From Chitinophagia bacterium (lineage in GTDB: Bacteria > Bacteroidota > Bacteroidia > Chitinophagales > Chitinophagaceae): a stretch of 63,444 nt of DNA. Shown here one piece after another: positions 47,996 through 57,229 of the stretch (position 1 is its first letter; each line of letters opens with the position of its first letter). The position numbers were made by a program, and so were the translations under genes. The DNA is taken from positions 1 through 63,444 of the forward strand of contig JAJPJP010000234.1 of the NCBI GenBank assembly GCA_021324175.1, written 5' to 3'. The notes below the pieces were generated by a model. That model worked only from the letters and a program-made list of their open reading frames with translations. It made no database searches and had not been told where the DNA came from.

Positions 47996-48084
47996 GTTAA
48001 TAGAGATGAATCCAAAAATGATTGTTTTTTGCAATTAAAAAGGCAGCCACCTGCCGCCTGCCACCATTTCCGAACCTCGCGGAG

Positions 48085-48891
48085 TTATTTCCGTTTGATC
48101 CTTTCCGAAAGGTATTTTTCCAAAGCGGAAACCATAGAAGGAATTTGCGGGAGAGGTGCTTTGATGTCCAGTGTAAGCCCGGCATCTTCGATGGCCCTGG
48201 AAGTATTATTGCCAAAGGCCCCAATCTTTGTCCCATTTTGCTTGTATTTGGGAAGATTGTCAAAGAGGCTGCGGACGCCGCTGGGGGTAAAAAAACAAAT
48301 GATATCGTATTCACAGCCGGACATCAGGTCCTTAATATCATTACTGATGGAGCGGTACATGAACGGAGTGGCGAACTCGCAATTATTATTTTTCAGCCAT
48401 CCGATAATCTCATTGTCCTGTTGGTTTTCGGAACCTGGGTAAAGGAATTTTTCGTTTTCCTTGTGCTTATTAATCACATCGAACATGCTTTTGTTTGTTC
48501 CATCAGACCCATAAAAAACTTTACGCTTTCTATACAGGATGAATTTCTGCAGATAGAGTGCAACGGCCTCGGTAATACAGAAATATTTTGTATCCTGGGA
48601 AACCGTGATTTTCATTTCTTCGCAGATTCTGAAAAAATGATCGATGGCATGCCTGCTGGTAAAAATGATCGCGCTATAATTGACTATGTCCACCTTTTGC
48701 TTGCGGAAGTCTTTGGATGATATCGGTTCGAGGCGAATAAAAGGATGAAATGCAAGTTCAACGTCATATTTCTTTGTCAGATCGAAATATGGTGATTTGT
48801 CTGTTTCCGGCCGGGGCTGAGTGATTAAAATTTTTTTGATGACTTTAACAGGCGCAGAGCTGCCCATAATCTTTTCACCGTTTTTAATCAT
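48085..48891 (-). CDS. hemD: Uroporphyrinogen-III synthase
   Basis: Protein of 268 residues of the HemD fold (two similar alpha/beta domains): I-L-I-T-Q-P-R-P-E, Y-S-A-I-I-F-T-S-R-H-A-I, F-F-T-P-S-G-V-R-S-L-F and G-A-F-G-N-N-T. Cyclises hydroxymethylbilane to uroporphyrinogen III for haem and sirohaem. 24 nt after the DUF4271 gene, a common Bacteroidota pairing. Confidence 0.87.
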   Translation of the reverse strand: MIKNGEKIMGSSAPVKVIKKILITQPRPETDKSPYFDLTKKYDVELAFHPFIRLEPISSKDFRKQKVDIVNYSAIIFTSRHAIDHFFRICEEMKITVSQDTKYFCITEAVALYLQKFILYRKRKVFYGSDGTNKSMFDVINKHKENEKFLYPGSENQQDNEIIGWLKNNNCEFATPFMYRSISNDIKDLMSGCEYDIICFFTPSGVRSLFDNLPKYKQNGTKIGAFGNNTSRAIEDAGLTLDIKAPLPQIPSMVSALEKYLSERIKRK

Positions 48892-48915
48892 GAATTAGCT
48901 TGTGAGTTTGCAAAA

Positions 48916-49863
48916 TTAAGAAGCTTTTTCCAAATATGCCAATAACACTTTATAAATGAGCACAACGGGCGTTATTTCAAACGCGCAAAGGTAAATAAAA
49001 AAATGAAAAATACTCAATTTAATTTCATTGCGAAGATGCCTGAAACCTGTGCTGAAGCGATAAACGAGGAGAATTCCGATCATGATCAGAGAGATGGTAA
49101 CCGTTGCGGCATAAAGTTCTTCGGCCGAGGTAAAGGCCAGTACGACAAGGAAAGGGATGAGGAGGATTCCCATCATTTTGTTGACCAGGAAAACCACAAA
49201 AATGTAAGCGTCAGTTGCCATGCTAATATTAAATATCCAGCCTGACATTTTTAGAATTGCAAATTTGACCAGATATAGGGAAGCGATAGCCGTCGCGCAA
49301 ATCCCAAATGTTAAAGGGAATTCCTGATGAGCTGCCAGGCCATAATGATTCGCCAGGAACGCACCATAGAGCCCGGCCGATGCCACAAAAAAGGTATTCA
49401 GCAGGAGAGACGGAAGGGGGGTTTGAAGCAGTTGCTCACGGATTTGCTGTTTGCGCATCGATGCCCTGAAGAAAAGGAGGAAGAGGTTGCTGACGTATTT
49501 GTCAAAGGCTACCTTGATCAGCCCGAAGTATAGCAGCAGACCCAGCATTGTGTAAAAAAGTTCATCTTTTGTCGGTTCGATGTGGGCAATCATGAACTGC
49601 TTTTTCGGCTGTCCTAAAAAATCAAAAAAAGGATTCAGGTTGAGAATCCTCATGGTCAATGTCGCTTCCCGGGGCAACTCCTCGCTGTCTTTTATTGCCG
49701 GAACCATTTTCGATAATTGGCTTCCATGGGCTGAAATCTCCTGAGAATCGGATCGCGTGGTATCATGCCGGGCCACAGAATTTGTGGAATCACCAGCTGT
49801 TTGGGCAAAGCAGCAGCTGCAGGTGACGGAGGCCAACAATAACGAGTAAATGATTTTGGTCAC
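48916..49863 (-). CDS. DUF4271 membrane protein
   Basis: Protein of 315 residues: signal peptide or first helix (…S-C-C-F-A-Q), a hydrophilic Ser/Asp-rich stretch to about residue 90, then six to seven membrane helices. This is the DUF4271 pattern found next to hemD in Bacteroidota. Function unknown. It lies between a POTRA/beta-barrel gene and hemD. Confidence 0.82.
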   Translation of the reverse strand: MTKIIYSLLLASVTCSCCFAQTAGDSTNSVARHDTTRSDSQEISAHGSQLSKMVPAIKDSEELPREATLTMRILNLNPFFDFLGQPKKQFMIAHIEPTKDELFYTMLGLLLYFGLIKVAFDKYVSNLFLLFFRASMRKQQIREQLLQTPLPSLLLNTFFVASAGLYGAFLANHYGLAAHQEFPLTFGICATAIASLYLVKFAILKMSGWIFNISMATDAYIFVVFLVNKMMGILLIPFLVVLAFTSAEELYAATVTISLIMIGILLVYRFSTGFRHLRNEIKLSIFHFFIYLCAFEITPVVLIYKVLLAYLEKAS

Positions 49864-49915
49864 GTTGTGCAGTTGGAATTACAAAAATATTACATCACAG
49901 ATCTAAATAATTTTA

Positions 49916-51715
49916 TCAGAAAAAAGTTACGTAACCCAAATGAATTTTAGCCTGTCTGAAATTCAGGGTGTTATTATCCTGTTTACCGATGGCATACGAT
50001 ATATTGAAAATGCCCGCCTTTGTTTCGAATGCAAGACCGATCCCCACTCCGAGATAGGCGCTGCTTAAGCTATAACCCGGCACATTGTTGTCAGCCCAAC
50101 CGTAATCGGCAAACGAAAACAAAAAAGAATTTTGACCGATAAGGTATCGATATTCTAACGTACCTACAGCATATCGCGAGGCATAGATACTTTGTTCGTC
50201 GAACCCGCGCAACAATTTATATCCCCCTATCAGGAATAGCTCGTTCAGGAAGTTGTTGGGACTCTGGAAAAGCCCTCCGTTAAAGGCAAGTTTCAGGGTC
50301 GTAGCATGACCGAGCGGAATATAGTGAGCGCCCGCGACGGTGACCCTGAATTCGTAGGAGCTGAGTTTGATCGTATCGTACAGCGAAGAGAAAGAAAATC
50401 CCGAATCGCTTGGATCAATCAATTTTGATATCGTGGCATTTTTCCGGATGGTCTTTATGCCAGCCGAACCTATAAAGCTGAACTCATTTCCACGGACAGG
50501 GTTGAATCGGTAATTTGTATTGTTGAATTCGTAGCTGAGGCCAAGACTTGTTGCGCTATAATCGGCCTGGCTCGGCAATTGGTGACTGGTAATAATTGCC
50601 GGCGTATCCACCGTCAAGAGGTTCGAGTTTGAAATTTGAATAAAAATGCTGCTGGTCTGGGTAATTGTCGCTGCATATTGAATGCCTGCGACAAGATTGA
50701 TGTTGATATAGGAAGAATCCTTTTTGAATAAATCAAAGCTCGCGTTTAGCCCGAATGGAGAATTAAAAAGATATGGCTGCTTGAACGAGAGGTTAAGCCT
50801 GGGGGTGGCGGGTTGAATTTGTTCCCAATTCAGGCCCATGCTTTCCCCATTTCCCAAGGCGTTCTGAAGGTTGATGGTGGCCTCACCGGTGACCAGAACC
50901 TTGCTTGAGGTGCCGGGGATGGTACTGTTGCTGGGAGCAAAACCAATTAGCGCGTCGATTTGGCTGCTTTTTTTTGGTTTCAGATAAAGATTAAGCACGC
51001 AACCGGTTCCCAAAAGCGTCAGCGTCCAGGACTGCTGCTCCTGCACATAAGGTAACTCCATGATTTTCTTGCTGATTTGGAGGAATTTTTCTTTTTTGTA
51101 GATGCTTCCGTTGGCTATGTTGAGGTAATGGGCAAAAAACTCCGCCGAAATTTTTGCGCTTCCATAGACCCTGATGCTGTCGATCCTGTAGAGGGGGCCT
51201 TTATCGATCTTTAGATTCGCCTTGAGCTCGTAATTGGTAATCGTCACACTATCAAGCGAAATCTTTGCAAAGGGGTACCCGTTATTTTCCATATAGTCGA
51301 GCAGTCGCTGTTCTGTCTTTTGAAATTGATCAAAGTTCATTGCCTTACCCGTAAAAAACCTGTCATTCCATGCTACAGCTTCCAGTATGGCGCGATCGAC
51401 ATGCCTCGTATTGATCTGAGCCCACTTAAAGGCGTCCCCAACGTAAAGCTGCACACTTGCCGATGCAGAATCCACTTTTACGCTGTCAAGTGATGCACTG
51501 ACATAGCCTCTCGATTGCAGCACGGAAGGCAGATCGTAGATGTATTGCAGACAAAGCGCTTTGCTTTTGAATGCAGACTGCAAAGGCAGGTTTTTTGCAA
51601 AAAAGGCGGAATCCTTATCGACAGGCGCGAAGTGAAGCTGGTACTGTGAGCAAACTCTGGACTGGATCAACAGAACAGCAAGGGCACAAAAAACGTATCG
51701 TCTTATCTTCGCCAT
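49916..51715 (-). CDS. POTRA/beta-barrel outer membrane protein (Omp85-like)
   Basis: Protein of 599 residues from the ATG at 51715. Signal peptide (M-A-K-I-R-R-Y...V-C-S-Q), POTRA-like repeats in the first 250 residues (I-D-S-I-R-V-Y-G-S-A-K-I-S), and a C-terminal barrel with F-D-E-Q-S-I-Y-A-S-R and a terminal aromatic residue. It resembles TamA/BamA relatives but is shorter than BamA (about 800). Role in outer-membrane protein or lipid handling is inferred. Confidence 0.82.
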   Translation of the reverse strand: MAKIRRYVFCALAVLLIQSRVCSQYQLHFAPVDKDSAFFAKNLPLQSAFKSKALCLQYIYDLPSVLQSRGYVSASLDSVKVDSASASVQLYVGDAFKWAQINTRHVDRAILEAVAWNDRFFTGKAMNFDQFQKTEQRLLDYMENNGYPFAKISLDSVTITNYELKANLKIDKGPLYRIDSIRVYGSAKISAEFFAHYLNIANGSIYKKEKFLQISKKIMELPYVQEQQSWTLTLLGTGCVLNLYLKPKKSSQIDALIGFAPSNSTIPGTSSKVLVTGEATINLQNALGNGESMGLNWEQIQPATPRLNLSFKQPYLFNSPFGLNASFDLFKKDSSYININLVAGIQYAATITQTSSIFIQISNSNLLTVDTPAIITSHQLPSQADYSATSLGLSYEFNNTNYRFNPVRGNEFSFIGSAGIKTIRKNATISKLIDPSDSGFSFSSLYDTIKLSSYEFRVTVAGAHYIPLGHATTLKLAFNGGLFQSPNNFLNELFLIGGYKLLRGFDEQSIYASRYAVGTLEYRYLIGQNSFLFSFADYGWADNNVPGYSLSSAYLGVGIGLAFETKAGIFNISYAIGKQDNNTLNFRQAKIHLGYVTFF

Positions 51716-51766
51716 CAAACACATTAGTTCGGCCTTGTTATATTCGCAAAATTAAATCCTCCCAAC

Positions 51767-52900
51767 ATGGCGGGCATCTACTGTCACATACCATTTTGCA
51801 AGCGCGCCTGCCATTATTGCAATTTTTACTTTTCAACGTCAGTTGGAGCTAAAAACGATATAGTTGCGGCTTTATTGAAGGAAATGACAATTCAGCGGGA
51901 TTATCTTGAAGGTGAGATTGTCGATACCGTTTATTTCGGCGGCGGTACGCCTTCGATACTGCCAGCTGGCCAGCTTTCTGAAATTCTGGCCGCGGCCAGG
52001 ACTGTATTCCATGTCTCGCAGCACGCAGAAATCACGCTGGAATGCAATCCGGATGATGTTCATTCGCAAAGCCTGAATGCATGGAATGAGATAGGAATTA
52101 ACCGCCTGAGCCTTGGCTTGCAGTCTTTTTTTGACGATGACCTCCGGTGGATGAACAGGTCTCATTCGGCAAACCAGGCCTTGGAGAGCATCCGCGTCGT
52201 ACGCGCCCACGGCTTCGATAATTTTTCTGTCGACCTGATATACGGATTTCAACTGCTTACCCAAAGCAAATGGAAAGAAAATGTGATGAAGGTCCTCGAG
52301 CTGGGTATTCCCCACGTCTCATGCTACGGGATGACCATAGAGCCCAACACTGCCCTTGCCAGGTTGATTGCCCGGGGGGCGGCCGAGGATATTGATCAAT
52401 CAGTTCAGGCTGAGCAATTTTTGTTGCTGATGAAATGGATGAAAGATGCGGGATTTGAACATTATGAAATCTCCAATTTTGCCATGCCTGGTTTCAGAAG
52501 CCGCCACAACAGCTCTTACTGGCAGGGGAAAAAATACCTGGGCCTCGGACCCTCCGCTCATTCCTACAATGGCAAAACACGGCAGTGGAATGTCAGTAAC
52601 AATAGTCTTTACACGTCTGGGCTCAGAAACGGAATTTTAAATTTTGAATCAGAGAACCTTAGCCCGACCCAGCGGATAAATGAGTATATTATGACATCGC
52701 TACGGACAATCGAAGGTTGCGAATTGGACGTCATCAGCAATAATTTTGGTGATGCTATTGCAGCCATTCTGGAAAAAGCCACGCGCAAATACATTCCGGA
52801 CTCCCTGGTTCGTATCGGTTCGAGATTAGTGCTCAACGATCAGGGCAAACTTTTTGCGGACGACATTGCTTCATCGCTTTTTTTTGAAACCCTTGCATAA
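51767..52900 (+). CDS. hemW: Radical SAM haem chaperone HemW
   Basis: Protein of 377 residues beginning A-G-I-Y-C-H-I-P-F-C. The 4Fe-4S triad is Cys11-x3-Cys15-x2-Cys18, followed by N-F, the HemW hallmark, and G-G-G-T-P-S for SAM. C-terminal HemW domain (Y-E-I-S-N-F-A, L-G-L-G-P-S-A-H-S-Y). Inserts haem into respiratory proteins; often misannotated as oxygen-independent coproporphyrinogen oxidase. Divergent from the Omp85-like gene with a 51-nt gap. Confidence 0.92.
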   Translation: MAGIYCHIPFCKRACHYCNFYFSTSVGAKNDIVAALLKEMTIQRDYLEGEIVDTVYFGGGTPSILPAGQLSEILAAARTVFHVSQHAEITLECNPDDVHSQSLNAWNEIGINRLSLGLQSFFDDDLRWMNRSHSANQALESIRVVRAHGFDNFSVDLIYGFQLLTQSKWKENVMKVLELGIPHVSCYGMTIEPNTALARLIARGAAEDIDQSVQAEQFLLLMKWMKDAGFEHYEISNFAMPGFRSRHNSSYWQGKKYLGLGPSAHSYNGKTRQWNVSNNSLYTSGLRNGILNFESENLSPTQRINEYIMTSLRTIEGCELDVISNNFGDAIAAILEKATRKYIPDSLVRIGSRLVLNDQGKLFADDIASSLFFETLA

Positions 52901-53031
52901 TCTGCAGGTCCCTTGTTCCGATGTTTTTGAATGGAATCCCTGAGCAGTTTGACACCCTGGCTTATGCAGAGTAAGGCAACCATTAATACGATTGCTGTAA
53001 AACCAAATCCCTGATAAGACAGCGGCATCAT
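52840..53031 (-). CDS. Small membrane protein, hypothetical
   Basis: Frame of 63 codons with one clear membrane helix (about residues 8-30: F-T-A-I-V-L-M-V-A-L-L-C-I) and a charged cytoplasmic tail. It begins 22 nt after gpsA on the same strand and overlaps the hemW end by 61 nt. The topology and position support a real small gene; no family recognised. Confidence 0.45.
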   Translation of the reverse strand: MMPLSYQGFGFTAIVLMVALLCISQGVKLLRDSIQKHRNKGPADYARVSKKSDEAMSSAKSLP

Positions 53032-53053
53032 AATCTAATTTTGTTTCTACCTA

Positions 53054-54088
53054 TCAGACGAGGATTCCCTCGATTTGTTTAAAGCCATCCCTGGATTTCA
53101 CATTTTCCCACAAAATCCTGTAAATCGTCTCGGCAACAGGCATTTCGGCATTTATTTTTTTGTTAATGTTATATATACAGCGACAGGCATTGTAACCCTC
53201 TGCCACCATGTTAAGGTCCAGCATGGCAGCCTTTACTGAGTATCCTTTACCGATCATATTACCAAATGTCCGGTTGCGGCTGTATAAGGAATAGCAGGTT
53301 ACGAGCAAATCACCCAGGTACACTGAGGCCGCATAATTTGCACGTTTTTTATGCGAAACAGGATCTTCATTGTCGTGACCAACTTCAATATGCTGAATCC
53401 CAACCTTTCTCAGAAAGCCTGCCATTTCATCGGCGCAGTTGGCAATTAAAACACTTAGAAAATTGTCGCCGTACTCGAGGCCATGTGCAATTCCCGCGCC
53501 CAACGCGTAAATGTTTTTCAAAACGGCTGCATACTGGACGCCCAATACATCATCATTAATGATCGTATTCAGGTATTCTGTGTTAAACTTCGACGCGATT
53601 TCGGCAGTTTTGGTTAGATCCATGCCGGAAAAAGTCAAGTAGGAAAGCTTCTCCGCAGCAACTTCTTCCGCATGACAGGGTCCCATGATCGTAAAGTAAT
53701 TTTCCAGGGGTAATCCGAATTTTGCAGACAGAAATTCATTGAGCAGCATATTTTTATCGGGGAGTATTCCTTTAACTGCTGAAACGACGTTCTTTTGATT
53801 GAACTGATTCGTCTTAAGCGAGTCAAGTTCATTTTCGATGTAGGAAGACGGGATAGCAATAATTATACAGTCTGATTTTTCAATGATGTCTTTCAGGTCC
53901 GAGCTGAGCGTCAGGAGCCTTGTGTCAAACATCACTGAACTGATGTAATTGGGATTATGATGCCGGTTTCTGATATGATTAATCACTGAATCATTTCTGA
54001 TCCACCAATTGATTCCAATACCATTATCGGTAAGGATTTTTGCAAGCGCGGTTGCCCAGCTTCCGCCTCCAAGAATGGCAAATTGCAT
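53054..54088 (-). CDS. gpsA: Glycerol-3-phosphate dehydrogenase [NAD(P)+]
   Basis: Protein of 344 residues. Rossmann start F-A-I-L-G-G-G-S-W-A-T-A-L-A, M-G-P-C-H-A-E-E-V in place of the usual G-P-S-x-A-x-E, L-K-N-I-Y-A-L-G-A-G with the catalytic Lys, and a helical C-terminal domain. Makes sn-glycerol-3-phosphate for phospholipids. The P-C-H variant of the P-S motif is frequent in Bacteroidota. Confidence 0.94.
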   Translation of the reverse strand: MQFAILGGGSWATALAKILTDNGIGINWWIRNDSVINHIRNRHHNPNYISSVMFDTRLLTLSSDLKDIIEKSDCIIIAIPSSYIENELDSLKTNQFNQKNVVSAVKGILPDKNMLLNEFLSAKFGLPLENYFTIMGPCHAEEVAAEKLSYLTFSGMDLTKTAEIASKFNTEYLNTIINDDVLGVQYAAVLKNIYALGAGIAHGLEYGDNFLSVLIANCADEMAGFLRKVGIQHIEVGHDNEDPVSHKKRANYAASVYLGDLLVTCYSLYSRNRTFGNMIGKGYSVKAAMLDLNMVAEGYNACRCIYNINKKINAEMPVAETIYRILWENVKSRDGFKQIEGILV

Positions 54089-54101
54089 AATGAGTATAAA
54101 T

Positions 54102-54134
54102 AAAAAGGTTTGAAAAGGCTGCCCTCTTCAAACC
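54102..54134 (-). terminator. Terminator downstream of the adaptor gene
   Basis: GGTTTGAA and TTCAAACC form a perfect 8-bp stem with a 12-nt loop; on the minus strand it is followed by TTTTT. It sits between the HlyD-family gene and gpsA, with the T-run only 13 nt before the gpsA ATG. Confidence 0.8.
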
Positions 54135-54161
54135 CTAAATTAAATTTTTCCCGGCTTTCGC

Positions 54162-55571
54162 TTATTGCTTCGTGTCGAATAATTTGTCTTTTGGTACCAC
54201 CTTAACCTTGGTGCCATTCTTCAGGATCTTGCTAACTGTTCCGTAAGGGCCCGTTATTATCTGGTCGCCTACTTTAATTCCATCTATAATTTCGATGTAG
54301 TTGATGTCCTGGATGTCAGTCTTTACTTTGACCTTCTTCACGGTGTTGTCACTCTGCAGAACATATACCACTTCATCCAGGTCCGACATCGAGCTCGTCG
54401 ATTTTGAATCATCGGGGTTACTTCCGTTCCCTGCCTGGTTTTGATCCCCCGTTTTATTGTCTTTGCCGGATTGATTGACGGTATTATCGCCGTTTTTCTC
54501 CCTCGTCGTCACAGCGTTAATCGGTACCGCGATGACGTTGTCGTGCGTGTTGGTTTGAATGTCCGCGCTTGCGCTCATGCCTGGCCGGAACGGCAGGTTC
54601 TTTTGAATGTTCCGGTTTAGGAGGTCTTTATAACTATCAGGAGATAACCTGATATGAACTTTATAATTAGTGACATCGTTGGTGGAGACCGAAGAAGATG
54701 ATGATGAAGAACTCGAGGCGCTGGCAACACTGCTGGCGATCTGCGTGACAATACCGCGAAATTTGCGGTTATTGTAGGCATCAATTTCGATGCTCGCAGA
54801 ATCTCCCAGGTGAACCTTTGGTATGTCGTTTTCGCCTACATCAACAATTGCCTCAATTTTGCTCATATCTGCCACCCGCATCATTTCGGTGCCTGCCATC
54901 ATTGAATTACCAACAACACGTTCACCTTTCTTAACGCTCAGCAGCGAAATGACGCCGTTTATCGGAGAATACACGGTGGTGCGACTAAGGTTCTTTGCTG
55001 CAATGGAGAGATTTGCCTTTGCACTGACAGCACCTGCCTGGTTCCCGATGATGCTTTGCTGGGCCGCGTTGTAATTAGCTTGTGCAGTTCTCAAAGCGCT
55101 TTCGGCCTGGTCAAATTCAGATTGTGAGATGACCTTATCAGCGAGCAACTGTTTTTCACGATCATAATTCTTCTGGTTTTGATCCATTGCCGCTTTTAAG
55201 CCTGGCAACTGTGCAGAACTGTTTGAGGCTACGGCTTCCTGCTGGTTTAGTTGTGCGGCCGCCTGGTCGCGCTGGGTTGTGTAGATATCCGCATAAATCT
55301 TTGCCAGTTCCTGCCCTTTCTTCACGCTGTCACCTTCCTGGACGGTCAGTTCGACGATTTCGCCAGATATATCCGGGCTGATTTTGACTTCAACCTCTGG
55401 ATAAATCTTTCCGCTCGCCGTGACGATTTCAGTGATACTCCTTTTCTCGGCCTTCTCCGCCGAAACCTTCAACCCTTCGTCTTTGCCAAACACACCGGCT
55501 TTAGACATCACGACCAATAATACAATCAGCACAACTAAGCTGATGATTATCCATAGTAATTTTTTGTTCAT
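54162..55571 (-). CDS. Efflux periplasmic adaptor (HlyD/MacA family)
   Basis: Protein of 469 residues: membrane anchor (residues 4-22), lipoyl halves (I-S-P-D-I-S-G-E-I-V and Y-S-P-I-N-G-V-I), a coiled-coil hairpin, beta-barrel and membrane-proximal domains. A nine-Ser run (near 54690-54720) and an Asn/Gly/Ser-rich stretch (about 365-400) are low-complexity insertions. Encoded 20 nt after a TolC-like gene, but no ABC or RND pump gene is adjacent. Confidence 0.87.
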   Translation of the reverse strand: MNKKLLWIIISLVVLIVLLVVMSKAGVFGKDEGLKVSAEKAEKRSITEIVTASGKIYPEVEVKISPDISGEIVELTVQEGDSVKKGQELAKIYADIYTTQRDQAAAQLNQQEAVASNSSAQLPGLKAAMDQNQKNYDREKQLLADKVISQSEFDQAESALRTAQANYNAAQQSIIGNQAGAVSAKANLSIAAKNLSRTTVYSPINGVISLLSVKKGERVVGNSMMAGTEMMRVADMSKIEAIVDVGENDIPKVHLGDSASIEIDAYNNRKFRGIVTQIASSVASASSSSSSSSSVSTNDVTNYKVHIRLSPDSYKDLLNRNIQKNLPFRPGMSASADIQTNTHDNVIAVPINAVTTREKNGDNTVNQSGKDNKTGDQNQAGNGSNPDDSKSTSSMSDLDEVVYVLQSDNTVKKVKVKTDIQDINYIEIIDGIKVGDQIITGPYGTVSKILKNGTKVKVVPKDKLFDTKQ

Positions 55572-55591
55572 GATATTTTTAGGTTGTTCAT

Positions 55592-57013
55592 TTATAATCT
55601 TATACCCATCCCCTTATAAAATTCCAGCACTTTCATCTTAAATACGAAGTCGAACTGGTCGGACAACAAATCGACTTTTGCTTTGAAATAATTGTTTTGG
55701 TTTGTTAAAAGGTCAATGGTATTTAACAATCCCACGTTGTACCTCTTTTGGGCAAAATCGAAACTTTTTTGAGTTGCTTCCAGCGTCTTTTTCTGCGACT
55801 CGAATTTTTGCAATGCGGCAATCGCCAATGCATAGGCTCCGTATATGTTCTGCTTCAGCGCAAGATTGTCAGCCTGCTGCTGCAATTTATAATTGCGCAA
55901 ATTTAGTTTGGCCCTTGCATAGCTGGTCCTGAGTGTTCCTCCATTAAGAATGGGGATATTCAGGCTTACGCCGATCGTCTGCCTGAAATTCTGGTTAAGC
56001 TGGGTAAAATAGGGTGTCTTCTGCAGGATCGGTACTTTGGCCGAGTCAACTGCATAAACCGAAGCGCCACTTGGACTGACCACCCCGATTTGCGGCAAAT
56101 AGGAAAATGAGCCTACGGACTGGTAAGTCTGGTTGGTAAATGTCGTGTAGAACTGCCCAAACAGCGCGAGGGTCGGGTACATGGCCTGTCTATTGGATAC
56201 CACAAATCTTTCGCCCGATTCGACGTAAAGCTGATCAGACTTTTGAAGAGGCTGGTTTTTCAAAGCCAGCCCGTAAACCATTTCCGGTTGAAGATCGGAT
56301 ATATTTTCTATGGGTATCTGCTCAACCGGCGGGGTTGCAATATCAAAAGGAGTTGCAGCATCGAGGCTCATATATGCTTTTAGGTTCAGGATAGCCTGCT
56401 CGGCAGATGAACGGTCCGTCACATATGACGAACTATCCTGCGCTACCTGTGACTCGATCTCTGCCGCGTTCAATTCTGGCAACGTGCCGGCACTTACCTG
56501 TTTTTGAGTAATACTCAATTGTGATTGCGAAAGCCTGAGCTGCAACTCTGCGGCATTTGCAGTTTGGACCGAAAGGAGCGCATTCAGGTACGCATTTGCC
56601 ACATTGAGCGAGACATCGTTCTTAAGCTTTTCAGTCGCCTCATCGGCTGCCTGGTATGCCAAGCGGCTGCCAGCAATGGTATTGTGCAGACTGTTGAAGT
56701 TATAAACGTTCACACTGGACTGAACAAAATACTGGCTTGACCACAGACCTGAGGTGATCAGGGCAAAAGTGGCGGGATCCTGACTTTGACCAGAGCTGTA
56801 ACTAATATTCCCGCCCAAACTCAACAGTGGAATTTGACTTAACTGGGCCTGCTTAAAAGTTAATTCGGCAAGCCTTGCCTGAACATCAGTCTGTTTTACG
56901 GAAATATTGTTATTGACAGCATATTCTACGCATCGCTTCAAATCCCATTTATCCTGTGCAGTAATTGATTGAACAAATAAGCAGATGCATGGTAAGATAG
57001 AGAGTTTTTTCAT
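55592..57013 (-). CDS. TolC-family outer membrane factor
   Basis: Protein of 473 residues with signal peptide (…S-I-T-A-Q), W-D-L-K-R-C-V-E-Y-A-V-N-N-N at the mature start, two OEP repeats and Q-K-R-Y-N-V-G-L-L-N-T-I-D-L-L near the end. Paralogous in type to the gene at 20249. Forms an export duct with the adaptor encoded downstream. Confidence 0.88.
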   Translation of the reverse strand: MKKLSILPCICLFVQSITAQDKWDLKRCVEYAVNNNISVKQTDVQARLAELTFKQAQLSQIPLLSLGGNISYSSGQSQDPATFALITSGLWSSQYFVQSSVNVYNFNSLHNTIAGSRLAYQAADEATEKLKNDVSLNVANAYLNALLSVQTANAAELQLRLSQSQLSITQKQVSAGTLPELNAAEIESQVAQDSSSYVTDRSSAEQAILNLKAYMSLDAATPFDIATPPVEQIPIENISDLQPEMVYGLALKNQPLQKSDQLYVESGERFVVSNRQAMYPTLALFGQFYTTFTNQTYQSVGSFSYLPQIGVVSPSGASVYAVDSAKVPILQKTPYFTQLNQNFRQTIGVSLNIPILNGGTLRTSYARAKLNLRNYKLQQQADNLALKQNIYGAYALAIAALQKFESQKKTLEATQKSFDFAQKRYNVGLLNTIDLLTNQNNYFKAKVDLLSDQFDFVFKMKVLEFYKGMGIRL

Positions 57014-57229
57014 GGCAGATGCTCAAATTTATAAACTAGTGTGCAACCAAAGCAGTTTTTATGATGATCGGTTTTGGGAAAAAAAATTTTGCTAAAATAG
57101 GCAATTCAACGGCAGGTCGCTCAAAAGAAAGGTTAAATAAAATCCGTATAAATCAGGTCGATGCGACGCCGCTACGAATAGCCATACGGGATGCTGAAAG
57201 CACAGGGATTTGCCTACGGGACGGACGAC

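Noticed and set aside
48085-51715. The hemD, DUF4271 and Omp85-like run as a new system linked to gliding
   Set aside because: DUF4271 next to hemD is a common Bacteroidota arrangement, and adjacency to gldKLMN alone does not show a shared function.
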